From positions 1-11,786 of the forward strand of contig CATZDY010000082.1 in NCBI GenBank assembly GCA_958417755.1: 11,786 bases of DNA, read 5' to 3'. Both the position numbers and the translations under genes were made by a program. Positions 1 through 7,276 of this stretch are shown here, in pieces (the first letter of the stretch is position 1; the number at the start of each line of letters is the position of its first letter). This stretch comes from an uncultured Peptococcaceae bacterium. GTDB lineage: Bacteria > Bacillota > Desulfotomaculia > Desulfotomaculales > Desulfocucumaceae. Under the pieces are notes generated by a model. It ran no database searches, had not been told where the DNA came from, and saw only the letters and a program-made list of their open reading frames with translations.

Positions 1-90
1 AGTCATAGACAATTTTTTTCAGTTGTATTTGCAACAAAACAAATTTATTTTCTAGTTTTCATAGAACATCACTAATTTTTTCTTCTCCTT

Positions 91-120
91 TTGTTATGAA
101 TAAATTGTACCTGATATGAT
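91..120 (+). promoter_or_regulatory. Extended -10 promoter for the Crp/Fnr-family gene
   Basis: A -35-like TTGTTA (91-96) is followed after 18 bases by a TATGAT -10 (115-120). A TG at 112-113 makes this an extended -10 element. Transcription would start near 127, leaving a leader of about 40 nt before the TTG start codon. The assignment rests on consensus matching only. Confidence 0.6.
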
Positions 121-125
121 AAGAT

Positions 126-150
126 AAAGTTAATACTTTTTTGATATCAA
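126..150. promoter_or_regulatory. Two small palindromes in the leader, candidate operator
   Basis: A perfect 10-bp palindrome, TTGATATCAA, lies at 141-150, between the predicted transcription start and the ribosome binding site. Just upstream is the inverted repeat AAAGT-TAAT-ACTTT (126-139). The TTGAT/ATCAA halves resemble FNR half-sites but lack the usual four-base spacer. A site here could let the downstream Crp/Fnr-type protein repress its own gene. That role is inferred from position. Confidence 0.35.
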
Positions 151-166
151 CAAGGAGGTGGCTGTT

Positions 167-850
167 TTGTCCTACCACATCCCTCAATTACAACATATCT
201 CCTTATTTCAAAATATTGACCCCTTGCATTTAGAAACAATGTTACAATGTTTAAACCCCGTAAAAAGACACTACCCCAAAGATGCTGTCATTTTTTTAGC
301 AAACGACTCCTTAACAGCTGTGGGCATTGTATTATCCGGCAAAATTCACATCACCAAAGAAACAGCCACAGGGGCCCGAACCATTATTGCTGAATTAGGG
401 GCCAATCAATTGTTCGGAGAAACCTTTGCCTGTGCTGGATTTGAAAAGAGTCCGGTCACTGTCATTGCAGCACAACCGTGCCAAATTCTTTTGCTGCCCT
501 TTCAACGCATCATTACCACCTGTTCCTCTTCCTGTACCTTTCATACAAAACTGATTGAAAACATGTTACAATTGATTGCCCAAAGAAATATTTTATTGAA
601 CCAAAAAATCAATCTTATGTCCAAAAGAACCATACGGGAAAAAATCATCACATATTTTGCCTGCCTTAGGGAGGAACAAAACAATTGCCAAATCTCCCTT
701 CCTTTTAACCGCCAAGAGCTTGCTGATTACTTGTGTGTGGACCGCAGCGCTCTTTCCAGAGAATTGTGCCGTATGAGGGATGAGGGGCTCATTCAATTTC
801 AGCGCAATCAATTTTCCCTTCATTGGAATTTGTTTGAATCCAATGAGTGA
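167..850 (+). CDS. Crp/Fnr-family transcriptional regulator
   Basis: This is a cytoplasmic DNA-binding regulator of about 228 residues, the usual length for the family. An N-terminal cNMP-binding-like beta-roll covers roughly residues 10-115, with a glycine turn at VLSGKI and the LFGETF motif. A long dimerisation helix follows, then a Crp-type winged helix-turn-helix (about 150-222, with RQELADYL and the recognition helix DRSALSREL). The start is chosen as TTG 167, because AAGGAGG (152-158) lies 8 nt upstream and overlaps the alternative in-frame GTG at 158. The phosphate-binding Arg of cAMP-responsive members is not evident: the segment after FGE reads EKSPVTVIA. There is also no N-terminal FNR-type Cys cluster, although a CSSSC motif occurs mid-protein. 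The effector is therefore unknown. The gene is monocistronic, ending at the terminator near 895-937. Confidence 0.9.
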   Translation: MSYHIPQLQHISLFQNIDPLHLETMLQCLNPVKRHYPKDAVIFLANDSLTAVGIVLSGKIHITKETATGARTIIAELGANQLFGETFACAGFEKSPVTVIAAQPCQILLLPFQRIITTCSSSCTFHTKLIENMLQLIAQRNILLNQKINLMSKRTIREKIITYFACLREEQNNCQISLPFNRQELADYLCVDRSALSRELCRMRDEGLIQFQRNQFSLHWNLFESNE

Positions 851-894
851 TCCTTCCATTTTGTTTCGCATGATAAATCCCATGGTTATGTTAA

Positions 895-937
895 CATCTT
901 ATTCCCGGTGGGCATAAGATGACTTTTTGTTTTTGTC
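895..937 (+). terminator. Intrinsic terminator of the Crp/Fnr-family gene
   Basis: The arms CATCTTAT (895-902) and ATAAGATG (914-921) pair perfectly. Inside them CCC (904-906) pairs with GGG (910-912) around a GGT loop, with one T/C mismatch. A T-rich run follows (924-935). This is a good rho-independent terminator 45 bases after the stop codon. Confidence 0.85.
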
Positions 938-954
938 TATCTATTTTGCTCACA

Positions 955-986
955 ATGTAAACTTATTAAAAATTTATAGTTGACAA
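955..986. promoter_or_regulatory. Candidate BirA (biotin repressor) operator of bioY
   Basis: The half-sites ATGTAAACT (955-963) and AGTTGACAA (978-986) are separated by exactly 14 bases. The BirA consensus as I recall it is TTGTAAACC-N14/15-GGTTTACAA, and each half matches 7 of 9 positions. The right half contains the -35 hexamer of the bioY promoter, where a repressor would block RNA polymerase. The inference is that biotin-bound BirA represses bioY here. Confidence 0.55.
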
Positions 987-1008
987 TAAAGATTTCCCCC
1001 TTTATGAT
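980..1008 (+). promoter_or_regulatory. Sigma-A-type promoter of bioY
   Basis: A consensus TTGACA (980-985) is followed after 17 bases by TATGAT (1003-1008). Transcription would begin near 1015, giving a leader of about 119 nt before the bioY start codon. No known riboswitch motif was recognised in that leader. Confidence 0.8.
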
Positions 1009-1133
1009 AAAAAACATAGTTTTACCCAGCATGTGTTCTACATTATTTTTATTATTCTTAACCCAAGCCCTTTTCCAGGAGTTCATTGATTTGTTTCCCT
1101 GAACAAAATTCTGTTTTAAAAGGAGTCCAGTAT

Positions 1134-1700
1134 ATGAACCCATCCCCAAAGACTGTACCAACCCATTCCCTTGCCCTTTGCGCTTTATTTGCCGCCATGA
1201 TTGCTGTGGGCGCATTGATCCGCATCCCTATTCCCTTGGTCCCCTTTACCTTACAATTTTTATTCACCACCCTGGCTGGCCTTCTTTTGGGTGCCAAACA
1301 AGGAACCGTAGCAGTGGCTATTTATATTGTCATTGGTTTAGCGGGTCTTCCGGTTTTTTCCCAAGGAGGAGGACTCGGCTACGTTTTGCAACCAACCTTT
1401 GGCTATATCATTGGTTTTTGTTTGGGTACCTATGTCACTGGACGAATGGTGGAAAAAGCAAAGGTTTATTCCACAAAGAAACTATTAGCAGCAAACTTTT
1501 CAGGGTTAATCGTGGTTTATACCCTTGGAATGGTGTATTACTACCTGATTGCCCATTTTTATCTCCATGCACCTGTGGGCGTATGGGCGCTCATTTTTTA
1601 TTGCTTCATATTAGCTGTTCCTGGGGACATTATCATCTGCTTTGTCAGTGCCTCTTTGGCCAAACGACTGATTCCAATTTTTAAGCGCAAGGAACAATGA
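1134..1700 (+). CDS. bioY: Biotin transporter BioY (ECF substrate-binding S component)
   Basis: This integral membrane protein binds biotin with high affinity and works with ECF energizing subunits (EcfA, EcfA', EcfT), probably shared ones because none are encoded nearby. It has 188 residues and about six hydrophobic segments. Family signatures are the IPIPLVPFTLQ segment after TM1, AGLLLGAKQG, the glycine-rich GLPVFSQGGGLG and LQPTFGYIIGF. The start at ATG 1134 is supported by AAAAGGAG (1118-1125) with 8-nt spacing; an upstream in-frame ATG at 1086 lacks such a site. A candidate BirA operator overlaps the promoter, so biotin repression is likely. It appears monocistronic. A weak hairpin without a T-run (1702-1739) follows the stop codon. 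Confidence 0.93.
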   Translation: MNPSPKTVPTHSLALCALFAAMIAVGALIRIPIPLVPFTLQFLFTTLAGLLLGAKQGTVAVAIYIVIGLAGLPVFSQGGGLGYVLQPTFGYIIGFCLGTYVTGRMVEKAKVYSTKKLLAANFSGLIVVYTLGMVYYYLIAHFYLHAPVGVWALIFYCFILAVPGDIIICFVSASLAKRLIPIFKRKEQ

Positions 1701-2023
1701 AGATGAGTTGCAAAATGGGTGATACTTTTACCCATCATCCTATATTGATTCAAATAAACCCTTTTTCCCATCAGCAATATAGATTTTATTGCATTCCCTA
1801 GGCAATATGCTGTACTTTTATCTACCCCTTAATCCCAGGGAAATAGCTATTATGATTGGCTATAGCTAAAGTTGCTTTATAGCCAAATCCAAGGATTTCC
1901 CCATTTTGTCCAATAGAGGATAAAGAGGAGAATATTTTTACTGCTTTCTATTGAACCATCATAAATTTATCCGTCCCACGTATATTGAAAAGAAGTACAA
2001 ATACAACAAAAGGTTGATGGCTC
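1701..2023. other. 323-bp non-coding gap with several hairpins
   Basis: No convincing gene is seen. Directly after bioY, ATGGGT (1715-1720) pairs with ACCCAT (1730-1735), and GATG with CATC outside them, but no T-run follows. Further on, TATTGC (1787-1792) can pair upstream with GCAATA (1774-1779), or its ATTGC part can pair downstream with GCAAT (1802-1806), giving two mutually exclusive hairpins. The strongest stem is TTGGCTATA (1856-1864) with TATAGCCAA (1878-1886). A promoter for the downstream membrane-protein gene should lie here, but no hexamer pair stands out. No known RNA family was recognised. Confidence 0.5.
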
Positions 2024-2485
2024 ATGCAAACCTCCTCTTATCTTCTCATTGCCCTGCTGATTATCAGCATTCTGGGTCGTTCCAACTTGGTGGCCATGTC
2101 TGCCTGTGTTTTATTGATTATTCAATTTTCCGGGTTGGAACAACTTCTTTTGCCTTTTTTGGAGCATAAAGGATTAAAAATTGGACTGCTCATTCTCATG
2201 ATATATTTATTGTTGCCCCTATCCCAGGGACAGGTGCAAATGAAAGAAATCCGCTACAATTTCTCTTCTCTGCCAGGAATTATTGCGCTTTTGGGAGGTG
2301 CTTTGGCCACCCATTTAAACAATGAAGGGCTACAAATCATGACCGATATGCCAGAAATTATTTTTGGCATGACCATTGGCACCATTTTAGGCACTGTATT
2401 CTTAAAAGGCGTGCCCTGTGGCCCGGTGATGACAGCAGCCATTACCGCAATCTTAATGCAAATATGCAGCTGGTTCCATCTGTAA
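2024..2485 (+). CDS. DUF441 / UPF0756 family membrane protein
   Basis: This is a 153-residue, very hydrophobic protein with about four membrane segments. It matches the DUF441 (UPF0756, E. coli YeaL-like) family in length and pattern: an N-terminal helix followed by GRSNLVAMS, the segment HKGLKIGLLIL, and the C-terminal signature FGMTIGTILGTVFLKGVPCGPVM, recognisable by the glycine-rich helix and the G-V-P-x-G-P turn (GVPCGP). The molecular function of the family is unknown. The start at ATG 2024 has a modest upstream AAAAGG (2008-2013). It stands alone on the plus strand, converging with the acetyltransferase gene, so no partner can be proposed from context. Confidence 0.88.
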   Translation: MQTSSYLLIALLIISILGRSNLVAMSACVLLIIQFSGLEQLLLPFLEHKGLKIGLLILMIYLLLPLSQGQVQMKEIRYNFSSLPGIIALLGGALATHLNNEGLQIMTDMPEIIFGMTIGTILGTVFLKGVPCGPVMTAAITAILMQICSWFHL

Positions 2486-2518
2486 AATTTTAACTGCTTC
2501 ATTATTTACATCATGCTG

Positions 2519-2560
2519 AAAACAAAAAATAAGTCCTTTGTTGATTGACCCAAAGAACTT
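2519..2560 (-). terminator. Second minus-strand or bidirectional terminator hairpin
   Basis: The arms AAGTCCTTTG (2531-2540) and CAAAGAACTT (2551-2560) pair with one mismatch around a 10-nt loop. Read on the minus strand, the stem is followed at once by ATTTTTTGTTTT (2519-2530), a good intrinsic-terminator tail. On the plus strand the T-rich run comes about 14 nt later, so it may only partly terminate the DUF441 gene. Confidence 0.6.
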
Positions 2561-2586
2561 GCACCAAAATTATTTTTTATCATTAT

Positions 2587-2622
2587 AGACAAACAAAAAG
2601 CATATCCCCATCGATACGCTTT
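2587..2622 (-). terminator. Intrinsic terminator of the GNAT gene
   Basis: On the minus strand AAAGCGTATC pairs with GATATGCTTT, including one G-U pair, around a 6-nt loop. A TTTTTGTTTG-like tail follows. In plus coordinates the arms are 2597-2606 and 2613-2622. It lies 57 bases past the GNAT stop codon. Confidence 0.75.
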
Positions 2623-2678
2623 GCCATGCATGTCACCATTTTTCATCATTCTTGCTGATTTTTTTATCCAAATCCTCT

Positions 2679-3101
2679 CTATGATTGCTCGTTTTTCGCC
2701 AGCAGGGGAGCAATTTTATACACATAATTATGTGCTCTTCCTTTGCCCAATACTTGGGGCTCATAGCGGCTCCAAAATTTAAAGGCAAAGGGATTGTTGA
2801 TTTCCAGGACCAAAGGAAGCCCGGGATATTGCGCCCGAATATAATCCACCAAGGCTTTGCCATATCCCCTACAGCGGTATTGATACAGGGTTTCCAAAGA
2901 AGCAATGCCAATCACGCCCCGCTCTTCTTTTCCCCAAGGGGGATCCATTTGCCAGGCCATTCTAGACACAAGGATGCCATCTTCCAAAACACCGGTAAAT
3001 TTACAATCACTCAAATTGGAAATCCAGGCAAACTGAACAAACTCCTCCTGCTCAAATTCCACACAATAGGGAGAATTGGGAGTTAGACTGATAATCTTCA
3101 T
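2679..3101 (-). CDS. GNAT-family N-acetyltransferase
   Basis: This 140-residue protein is predicted to transfer an acetyl group from acetyl-CoA to an amine substrate that cannot be deduced. The family's motif A is clear at residues 73-88: YQYRCRGYGKALVDYI contains R-x-x-G-x-G, the pyrophosphate-binding turn, followed by the usual helix. Before it, GVIGIASLETL is the beta-4 strand. The C-terminal part, LVLEINNPFAFKFWSRYE, has the N-x-x-A-x-x-F-W/Y pattern that ends most GNAT folds. The ATG at 3101 has a GGAG about 10 nt upstream on the minus strand. A promoter lies at 3178-3206 and a terminator at 2587-2622, so it is probably transcribed alone. The N-terminal 40 residues are not family-specific. 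Confidence 0.85.
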   Translation of the reverse strand: MKIISLTPNSPYCVEFEQEEFVQFAWISNLSDCKFTGVLEDGILVSRMAWQMDPPWGKEERGVIGIASLETLYQYRCRGYGKALVDYIRAQYPGLPLVLEINNPFAFKFWSRYEPQVLGKGRAHNYVYKIAPLLAKNEQS

Positions 3102-3177
3102 TTAGCACCATCTCCAACAGGTTTCTTCTCTCTTTTTACCAAGAATCCCTGCATAACCAATCTTTATAATACCATAC

Positions 3178-3206
3178 ATTTTAAGAGTAACCTGGGCAGA
3201 AGTCAA
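3178..3206 (-). promoter_or_regulatory. Promoter of the GNAT gene
   Basis: On the minus strand, TTGACT (plus 3201-3206) is followed after 17 bases by TAAAAT (plus 3178-3183). The predicted transcript starts near 3171, about 70 nt ahead of the acetyltransferase start codon. Confidence 0.65.
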
Positions 3207-3271
3207 TATCACAGCATCAGGACTTCTCTAAAAGCTTTGGTTTATCTTTTCCATTTTTCTATTTTTAAATC

Positions 3272-3306
3272 AAAAGGAGAAAAGACATTGTCTTTTTCTC
3301 CTTTTT
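3272..3306 (-). terminator. Strong terminator closing the surface-protein cluster
   Basis: GGAGAAAAGAC (3276-3286) pairs with GTCTTTTTCTCC (3290-3301), with one bulged T and an ATT loop. Flanking A4 and T5 runs extend the stem and provide U-tails in both directions. It lies 60 bases past the stop codon of the SLH protein gene, so its expected role is ending that minus-strand transcript. It would also block readthrough from the other side. Confidence 0.8.
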
Positions 3307-3366
3307 CACGCCATGTTAGCTGTTTTTTTAGCAGCTCCATTCTTGAGTCAATACATAGCCAACAGA

Positions 3367-6300
3367 TTAGGCTGTCATAGCTGTAACCAATTTTTGCAAG
3401 ACCACTGCCACCTCTGCCCGGGTCACATCTTTTTGGGGCTCAAAGAAATAATCCGAGATACCAGACATAATGCCTTTTTTGTGTAGCTGATTCACTGCTC
3501 CCTGAGCCCAAGGGCTAATGATCATGGCATCAGCAAAAATAGCATTTTCATTTTGGGTAGGAATGTTTTTACCCAAAAAGTTGAGGTAATTGTTCAATAT
3601 TACAGCCAATTGTTCCTTGGTAATGGGATCATCAGGGGCGAATGTGGTGTCTGTTTTCCCCTTCACAATGCCTTTATGCGCTGCCCAAGCCACATAGGGC
3701 GCATAATATTGATTCTGATCCACATCTGCAAAATCATAGGTCAATGAGGTATCGCCATAACAATATTTCCCCAACACAGTAACCAGCATGCCCCGGGTCA
3801 TAAGCTCATCAGGGGCAAAGGAACCGTCTGCTTTGCCAAAAAATATCCCCTTTTCTGTTACAAAAAGAATCGCATCTTTGGCCCAATGATCTGCAATATC
3901 ACTAAAGGGCAGTTCTATTGACTCATTGCTTGTTTCAGTTACCAAAGGTTGTTCCTCTGTTCCTTTTTTGCTTTGCTGACCAAAAACATAGGAAGAAAAT
4001 TCATTGGTTGTAAATACAAAGCTCTTTGACTCTGGATTGTACTGGAATTGCTCCATCTCTTCCCAGTTGCCCTCAGGAGTCAAACGGTATAATTGATAAT
4101 CCATGGCCAGCTGGTTTTCTTTCAAAACCTGGGGCAGGGTTATGGTGGCATTGCCCTCTTCCAGTACAGATATGTTGCTATCTCCCAATTGTACAGCGAT
4201 TCTACACCCTAAATCCCCAGGTGCCTCTGCAGTCTCATTTTCTAAAACACCGCTATCCAAAGCCATGGTAAACACTACGGCTCCATTGAATTTGTTTTCT
4301 CCCAAAGCCTTCACTGCATTTTCATCCAAAGTCATGGTAAACAAAGGGGTAGCGATCATCAGTCCCGTTATGCTGGATTGTTCTGTTATTTTGGTAAAAA
4401 CACTGGCAGGAAGCTGGGTTTGGATTTCAGTCACTGGCTTTTGGCAAGTGATGTTAATTTTTAGGTTTCCTGTTTGGTCCGTATCTTGCAAAGCAGCTTT
4501 GCTTGCTTCAGTGATTTGCTCCTCTTCAACCTTAGCCGTAGCAATCCCGGTATCTTGTTGAATTGTTGCTTCCATCTCAATGGTAGCAGCAGCGTTTGTA
4601 TCACTGCCGCCGCCGCCAAACAAGGCCTTTCTGTCAGTGGCATTGGGATCTGACCAATCCACTTCATCTTCTTCAATTTGATAGTCATCCACATAATGCC
4701 AGATTACTTCATCCCCGTCTTTAAGCTTCCAATCACGCAGGCCAAAACCAATGTGATCTCCGTTGACCATATACATCCAGCCACTGTTCTGGCCATTGTT
4801 AAATTCGTAGAGCCAATGGCCCCCAAAGGAAGACGGAGCTTGGATACCGCCAATATAACTGGGCTGGGTTTCATCCCATTCCAGCCCCTCTTCTGTTAAG
4901 ACCTTTTCAAACAAAGTCCATACGGTGGAATCAGCTGGAATTGTTACCTGTCTATTGGAAATCCACAAATCATATTCCTTATGGCCAGAAGGCTCATGAT
5001 GCAAAGCATCTCCCCATAGCATGAAAGACACTTTGATATCTGTAGAACCGCCAGGACCTCCTCCTGAATTTAACCTCTTTTCCGCTGCAAGCAAAATATT
5101 CAAATTGCTTACCAAAGCCTTTTGGGTTTCAGTCAAGGCATCATAGGCCTTGCGGACCGCCTGGACCTGGTCCTTGTCTTTAGAAGTCAGGTTCTCTAAT
5201 TTAGGAATTGCGTTGATGGCAGCTATCACCTTATCCGCCATTTGCTGATCCTGCAAAAGTTTGATGGCAGCTGTCAGCTTATTGGCCGCCTGTTCCATTT
5301 CCTCAGGGGTAGCGTTCCCCTTATCCTGCACAGCAATGGCAGCAATCAAGACAAGCCGGAATTTCGCCCAGCTAGCGGGAGAATAGTCTGTTTCCACCAA
5401 GGCTTGGGCCTCTTTGATAACACTGGACAGGGTAGAGGGTTCCTCCATATCCACATCCGTCATATCATAAAGGCCATTTTCTCCTTGCAAGAACCTGTCA
5501 TAGGCAACCAAAGCATAATAGCCTTGCTCTGAGGACATGCCATTAGGCTCTCCTTGCTCCTCAGATAGAATATGCTGAAATCCGCCCCCAGGTACATAAT
5601 ATTGCAATAATCTGGTAAGCAGTCCCTGGGCTTCCCCTTGGGCATTGGTTTTTACAAATCGTTCATCTTTTTGGGCATCAATGCCCAAAGTGGATAAGGC
5701 CACCATCACCTGAACAGCGCTTTCACAAGTTTCAGATCCCATGCTGGCATATCCGCCAGTAGGCAATTGCAGTTCAGACAGCACATTGATCCCCCGCTCT
5801 ATCACTGCCTTTACTTCAGGCTCATCTTGATAAGGAGCCAATGCTTGTAAAGCCATGGCTGTGATATCTGGATCCGGAGAACTATTGGCTCCATTTAAAG
5901 AAAAACCACCGCCACTGATTTCTTGCCCTATGATCTCTGCCACCAGTTTCTCCCTGGTGCTTATTTCTTCAACCCCTTCTACCTGGGGTATGGCATAATC
6001 ATGGGCATCCAAAGCCAATAAGGCGAAAATCGATCCATTGATCCCTTGCCAATTCACTTGTTGAAAATCCGCTAATTTTTCCAACAAATTATAGCCACCC
6101 ACATTGGTCACATCTTTGCCTATGGCAGTGAGGGCTAAGATCACCCGGGAATACTCTGAGTACTTGCGTTTATCCAAAATCCCGTTTTTATCAATCAGCT
6201 TTTGGACCACCCGTTGGTAATACTCCTGGTAATAACCCGTTGGCACATCATATCCGCCCCTGGCCAGACCCAAGATAGCCCATTCTCCCCCAATGGAAGA

Positions 6301-7140
6301 TACTGTGGGTTCCAAAACGCTATCCACCACATAGTCGCCGGCTTCTTCCAACACTGTTTCATAGGATATTTGTTCCCAATTCTCTTGTTTTTTTTCTTGC
6401 TCTTCCTCGATTTGCCAAGACAGGGCGTCTTGCTGGGTCAAATCATCCACATACTGCCAAAGAATCTCATCCCCATCTTGCACTGTTACTTCATGCATGT
6501 TCACTTTTTGGATTCCATTCACCGCAAAAGCCCAGGCGCTATTAGGACCATTGTCCCCTTCTCCCAGCCAATATTCCCCCAAATCCCCGGGGGCTTTTAT
6601 ACTGGTAATGTACCCCCCAGGAGCTTCTTCATAGGCTAAACCCGCCTCTTCCAAGGCTTTGGCCAATACATCGTACACCACAGCACCTTGGGGCACAGTG
6701 ACATGTCTTGCCAAAAGCCACACTTGCCCTTCTTGATGACCAGCATCTTCATGTAAAGTTTCACCCTTTAAGGCAAAATCCACTATTATGGTATCCTCTT
6801 GCTCTAGGGCTTTTTCCAACAGCTCATTTTCAACCATTGCATTGGCAGATTCTTGCCCCAAAATTTCTTTCACCTTTGTTGTTTCATACGCATCAAGATT
6901 TTGGGCTTCTTCTTCAGTTTCTGCCATGTCCCCTTGCCCCTCTGCTTCTGTTTCTAACCAGGGCTGATTGGGATCTTGGTCCATAGCATCAGCTTCATTC
7001 TCCCCCTGGTCTTCTCCAGATTCAATGGCAACAGAAGACATGGGCACTTCATCATCAGCCCATACAGTCAAGGGCATCATGCTCACCAATAGACAAAACA
7101 CCAGTACAATTGGCAGTGTTTTTCGTCCTACTCTTTTCAT
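3367..7140 (-). CDS. SLH-anchored surface protein with transcobalamin-like toroid and two DUF4430 domains
   Basis: A 1257-residue secreted, wall-bound protein. A signal peptide (1-28, cleavage near VWA/DD) precedes an acidic linker (29-115) and DUF4430 #1 (about 116-235). An alpha/alpha-toroid follows (about 265-555) with GGGF/GGY repeat turns and DPDITAMALQAL. Then come a FIVAR-like helical segment (570-632), a second helical module (633-692), a Gly linker, DUF4430 #2 (701-830), a beta-rich region (about 850-1058) and three SLH repeats (1079-1252). DUF4430 is the family of the C-terminal domain of intrinsic factor and transcobalamin, whose other domain is a toroid. The SLH repeats should bind pyruvylated wall polymer, but only the third keeps TRAE; the others read LMTRGM and ITKEQ. 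The terpene-cyclase DxDD motif is absent, so ligand binding rather than catalysis is likely. The ribosome binding site is GAGAGGG before ATG 7140. Ligand identity is inference. Confidence 0.85.
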   Translation of the reverse strand: MKRVGRKTLPIVLVFCLLVSMMPLTVWADDEVPMSSVAIESGEDQGENEADAMDQDPNQPWLETEAEGQGDMAETEEEAQNLDAYETTKVKEILGQESANAMVENELLEKALEQEDTIIVDFALKGETLHEDAGHQEGQVWLLARHVTVPQGAVVYDVLAKALEEAGLAYEEAPGGYITSIKAPGDLGEYWLGEGDNGPNSAWAFAVNGIQKVNMHEVTVQDGDEILWQYVDDLTQQDALSWQIEEEQEKKQENWEQISYETVLEEAGDYVVDSVLEPTVSSIGGEWAILGLARGGYDVPTGYYQEYYQRVVQKLIDKNGILDKRKYSEYSRVILALTAIGKDVTNVGGYNLLEKLADFQQVNWQGINGSIFALLALDAHDYAIPQVEGVEEISTREKLVAEIIGQEISGGGFSLNGANSSPDPDITAMALQALAPYQDEPEVKAVIERGINVLSELQLPTGGYASMGSETCESAVQVMVALSTLGIDAQKDERFVKTNAQGEAQGLLTRLLQYYVPGGGFQHILSEEQGEPNGMSSEQGYYALVAYDRFLQGENGLYDMTDVDMEEPSTLSSVIKEAQALVETDYSPASWAKFRLVLIAAIAVQDKGNATPEEMEQAANKLTAAIKLLQDQQMADKVIAAINAIPKLENLTSKDKDQVQAVRKAYDALTETQKALVSNLNILLAAEKRLNSGGGPGGSTDIKVSFMLWGDALHHEPSGHKEYDLWISNRQVTIPADSTVWTLFEKVLTEEGLEWDETQPSYIGGIQAPSSFGGHWLYEFNNGQNSGWMYMVNGDHIGFGLRDWKLKDGDEVIWHYVDDYQIEEDEVDWSDPNATDRKALFGGGGSDTNAAATIEMEATIQQDTGIATAKVEEEQITEASKAALQDTDQTGNLKINITCQKPVTEIQTQLPASVFTKITEQSSITGLMIATPLFTMTLDENAVKALGENKFNGAVVFTMALDSGVLENETAEAPGDLGCRIAVQLGDSNISVLEEGNATITLPQVLKENQLAMDYQLYRLTPEGNWEEMEQFQYNPESKSFVFTTNEFSSYVFGQQSKKGTEEQPLVTETSNESIELPFSDIADHWAKDAILFVTEKGIFFGKADGSFAPDELMTRGMLVTVLGKYCYGDTSLTYDFADVDQNQYYAPYVAWAAHKGIVKGKTDTTFAPDDPITKEQLAVILNNYLNFLGKNIPTQNENAIFADAMIISPWAQGAVNQLHKKGIMSGISDYFFEPQKDVTRAEVAVVLQKLVTAMTA

Positions 7141-7205
7141 GCGCTACCCTCTCTTTCTATTTGCATATTTTCAAGCTTCCTGTTAAACCAGTCCCTTGAC
7201 TTTTT

Positions 7206-7273
7206 CTTTACCCCGCTGCAACTATGAACAAGCTTTTGCACCACCCCCCTTTCAGGATGATTGACAGGCAAAA
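7206..7273 (-). other. Foldable three-way-junction leader before the SLH/DUF4430 gene
   Basis: On the minus strand, closing helix TTTTGCC/GGTAAAG (plus 7267-7273 with 7206-7212) encloses two arms. One is ATCATCC/GGGTGGT (7255-7261 with 7240-7246) with a GAAA-containing loop. The other is TGCAA/TTGCA (7236-7240 with 7217-7221). The helices use several G-U pairs. No known riboswitch class was matched. It lies 66 bases ahead of the start codon. Confidence 0.3.
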
Positions 7274-7276
7274 TTT

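Noticed and set aside
141..150. TTGATATCAA as a true FNR box.
   Set aside because: FNR sites have four bases between TTGAT and ATCAA. Here the halves are adjacent, so only a generic palindrome can be claimed.
1951..2169. Plus-strand reading frame of 72 codons overlapping the DUF441 gene start.
   Set aside because: It starts at a TTG without a ribosome binding site and overlaps, in another frame, a gene with clear family similarity.
2685..3086. Plus-strand reading frame of 133 codons opposite the acetyltransferase gene.
   Set aside because: It is antisense to a recognisable GNAT protein, and its translation shows no family features or a ribosome binding site.
5476..6348. Toroid repeats as an active squalene-hopene cyclase or prenyltransferase.
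   Set aside because: The catalytic DxDD motif of cyclases is absent (DPDIT is seen instead), and a secreted protein with DUF4430 and SLH modules fits binding better than terpene chemistry.
7141..7276. Resemblance to a c-di-GMP-I (GEMM) riboswitch (GAAA loop, GCAAAAGC, GCAGCGGGGTAA).
   Set aside because: The conserved GGCAAACC and GACGCAAAGC core segments are not present, and the helices do not fit the GEMM layout. The match is partial and could be chance.
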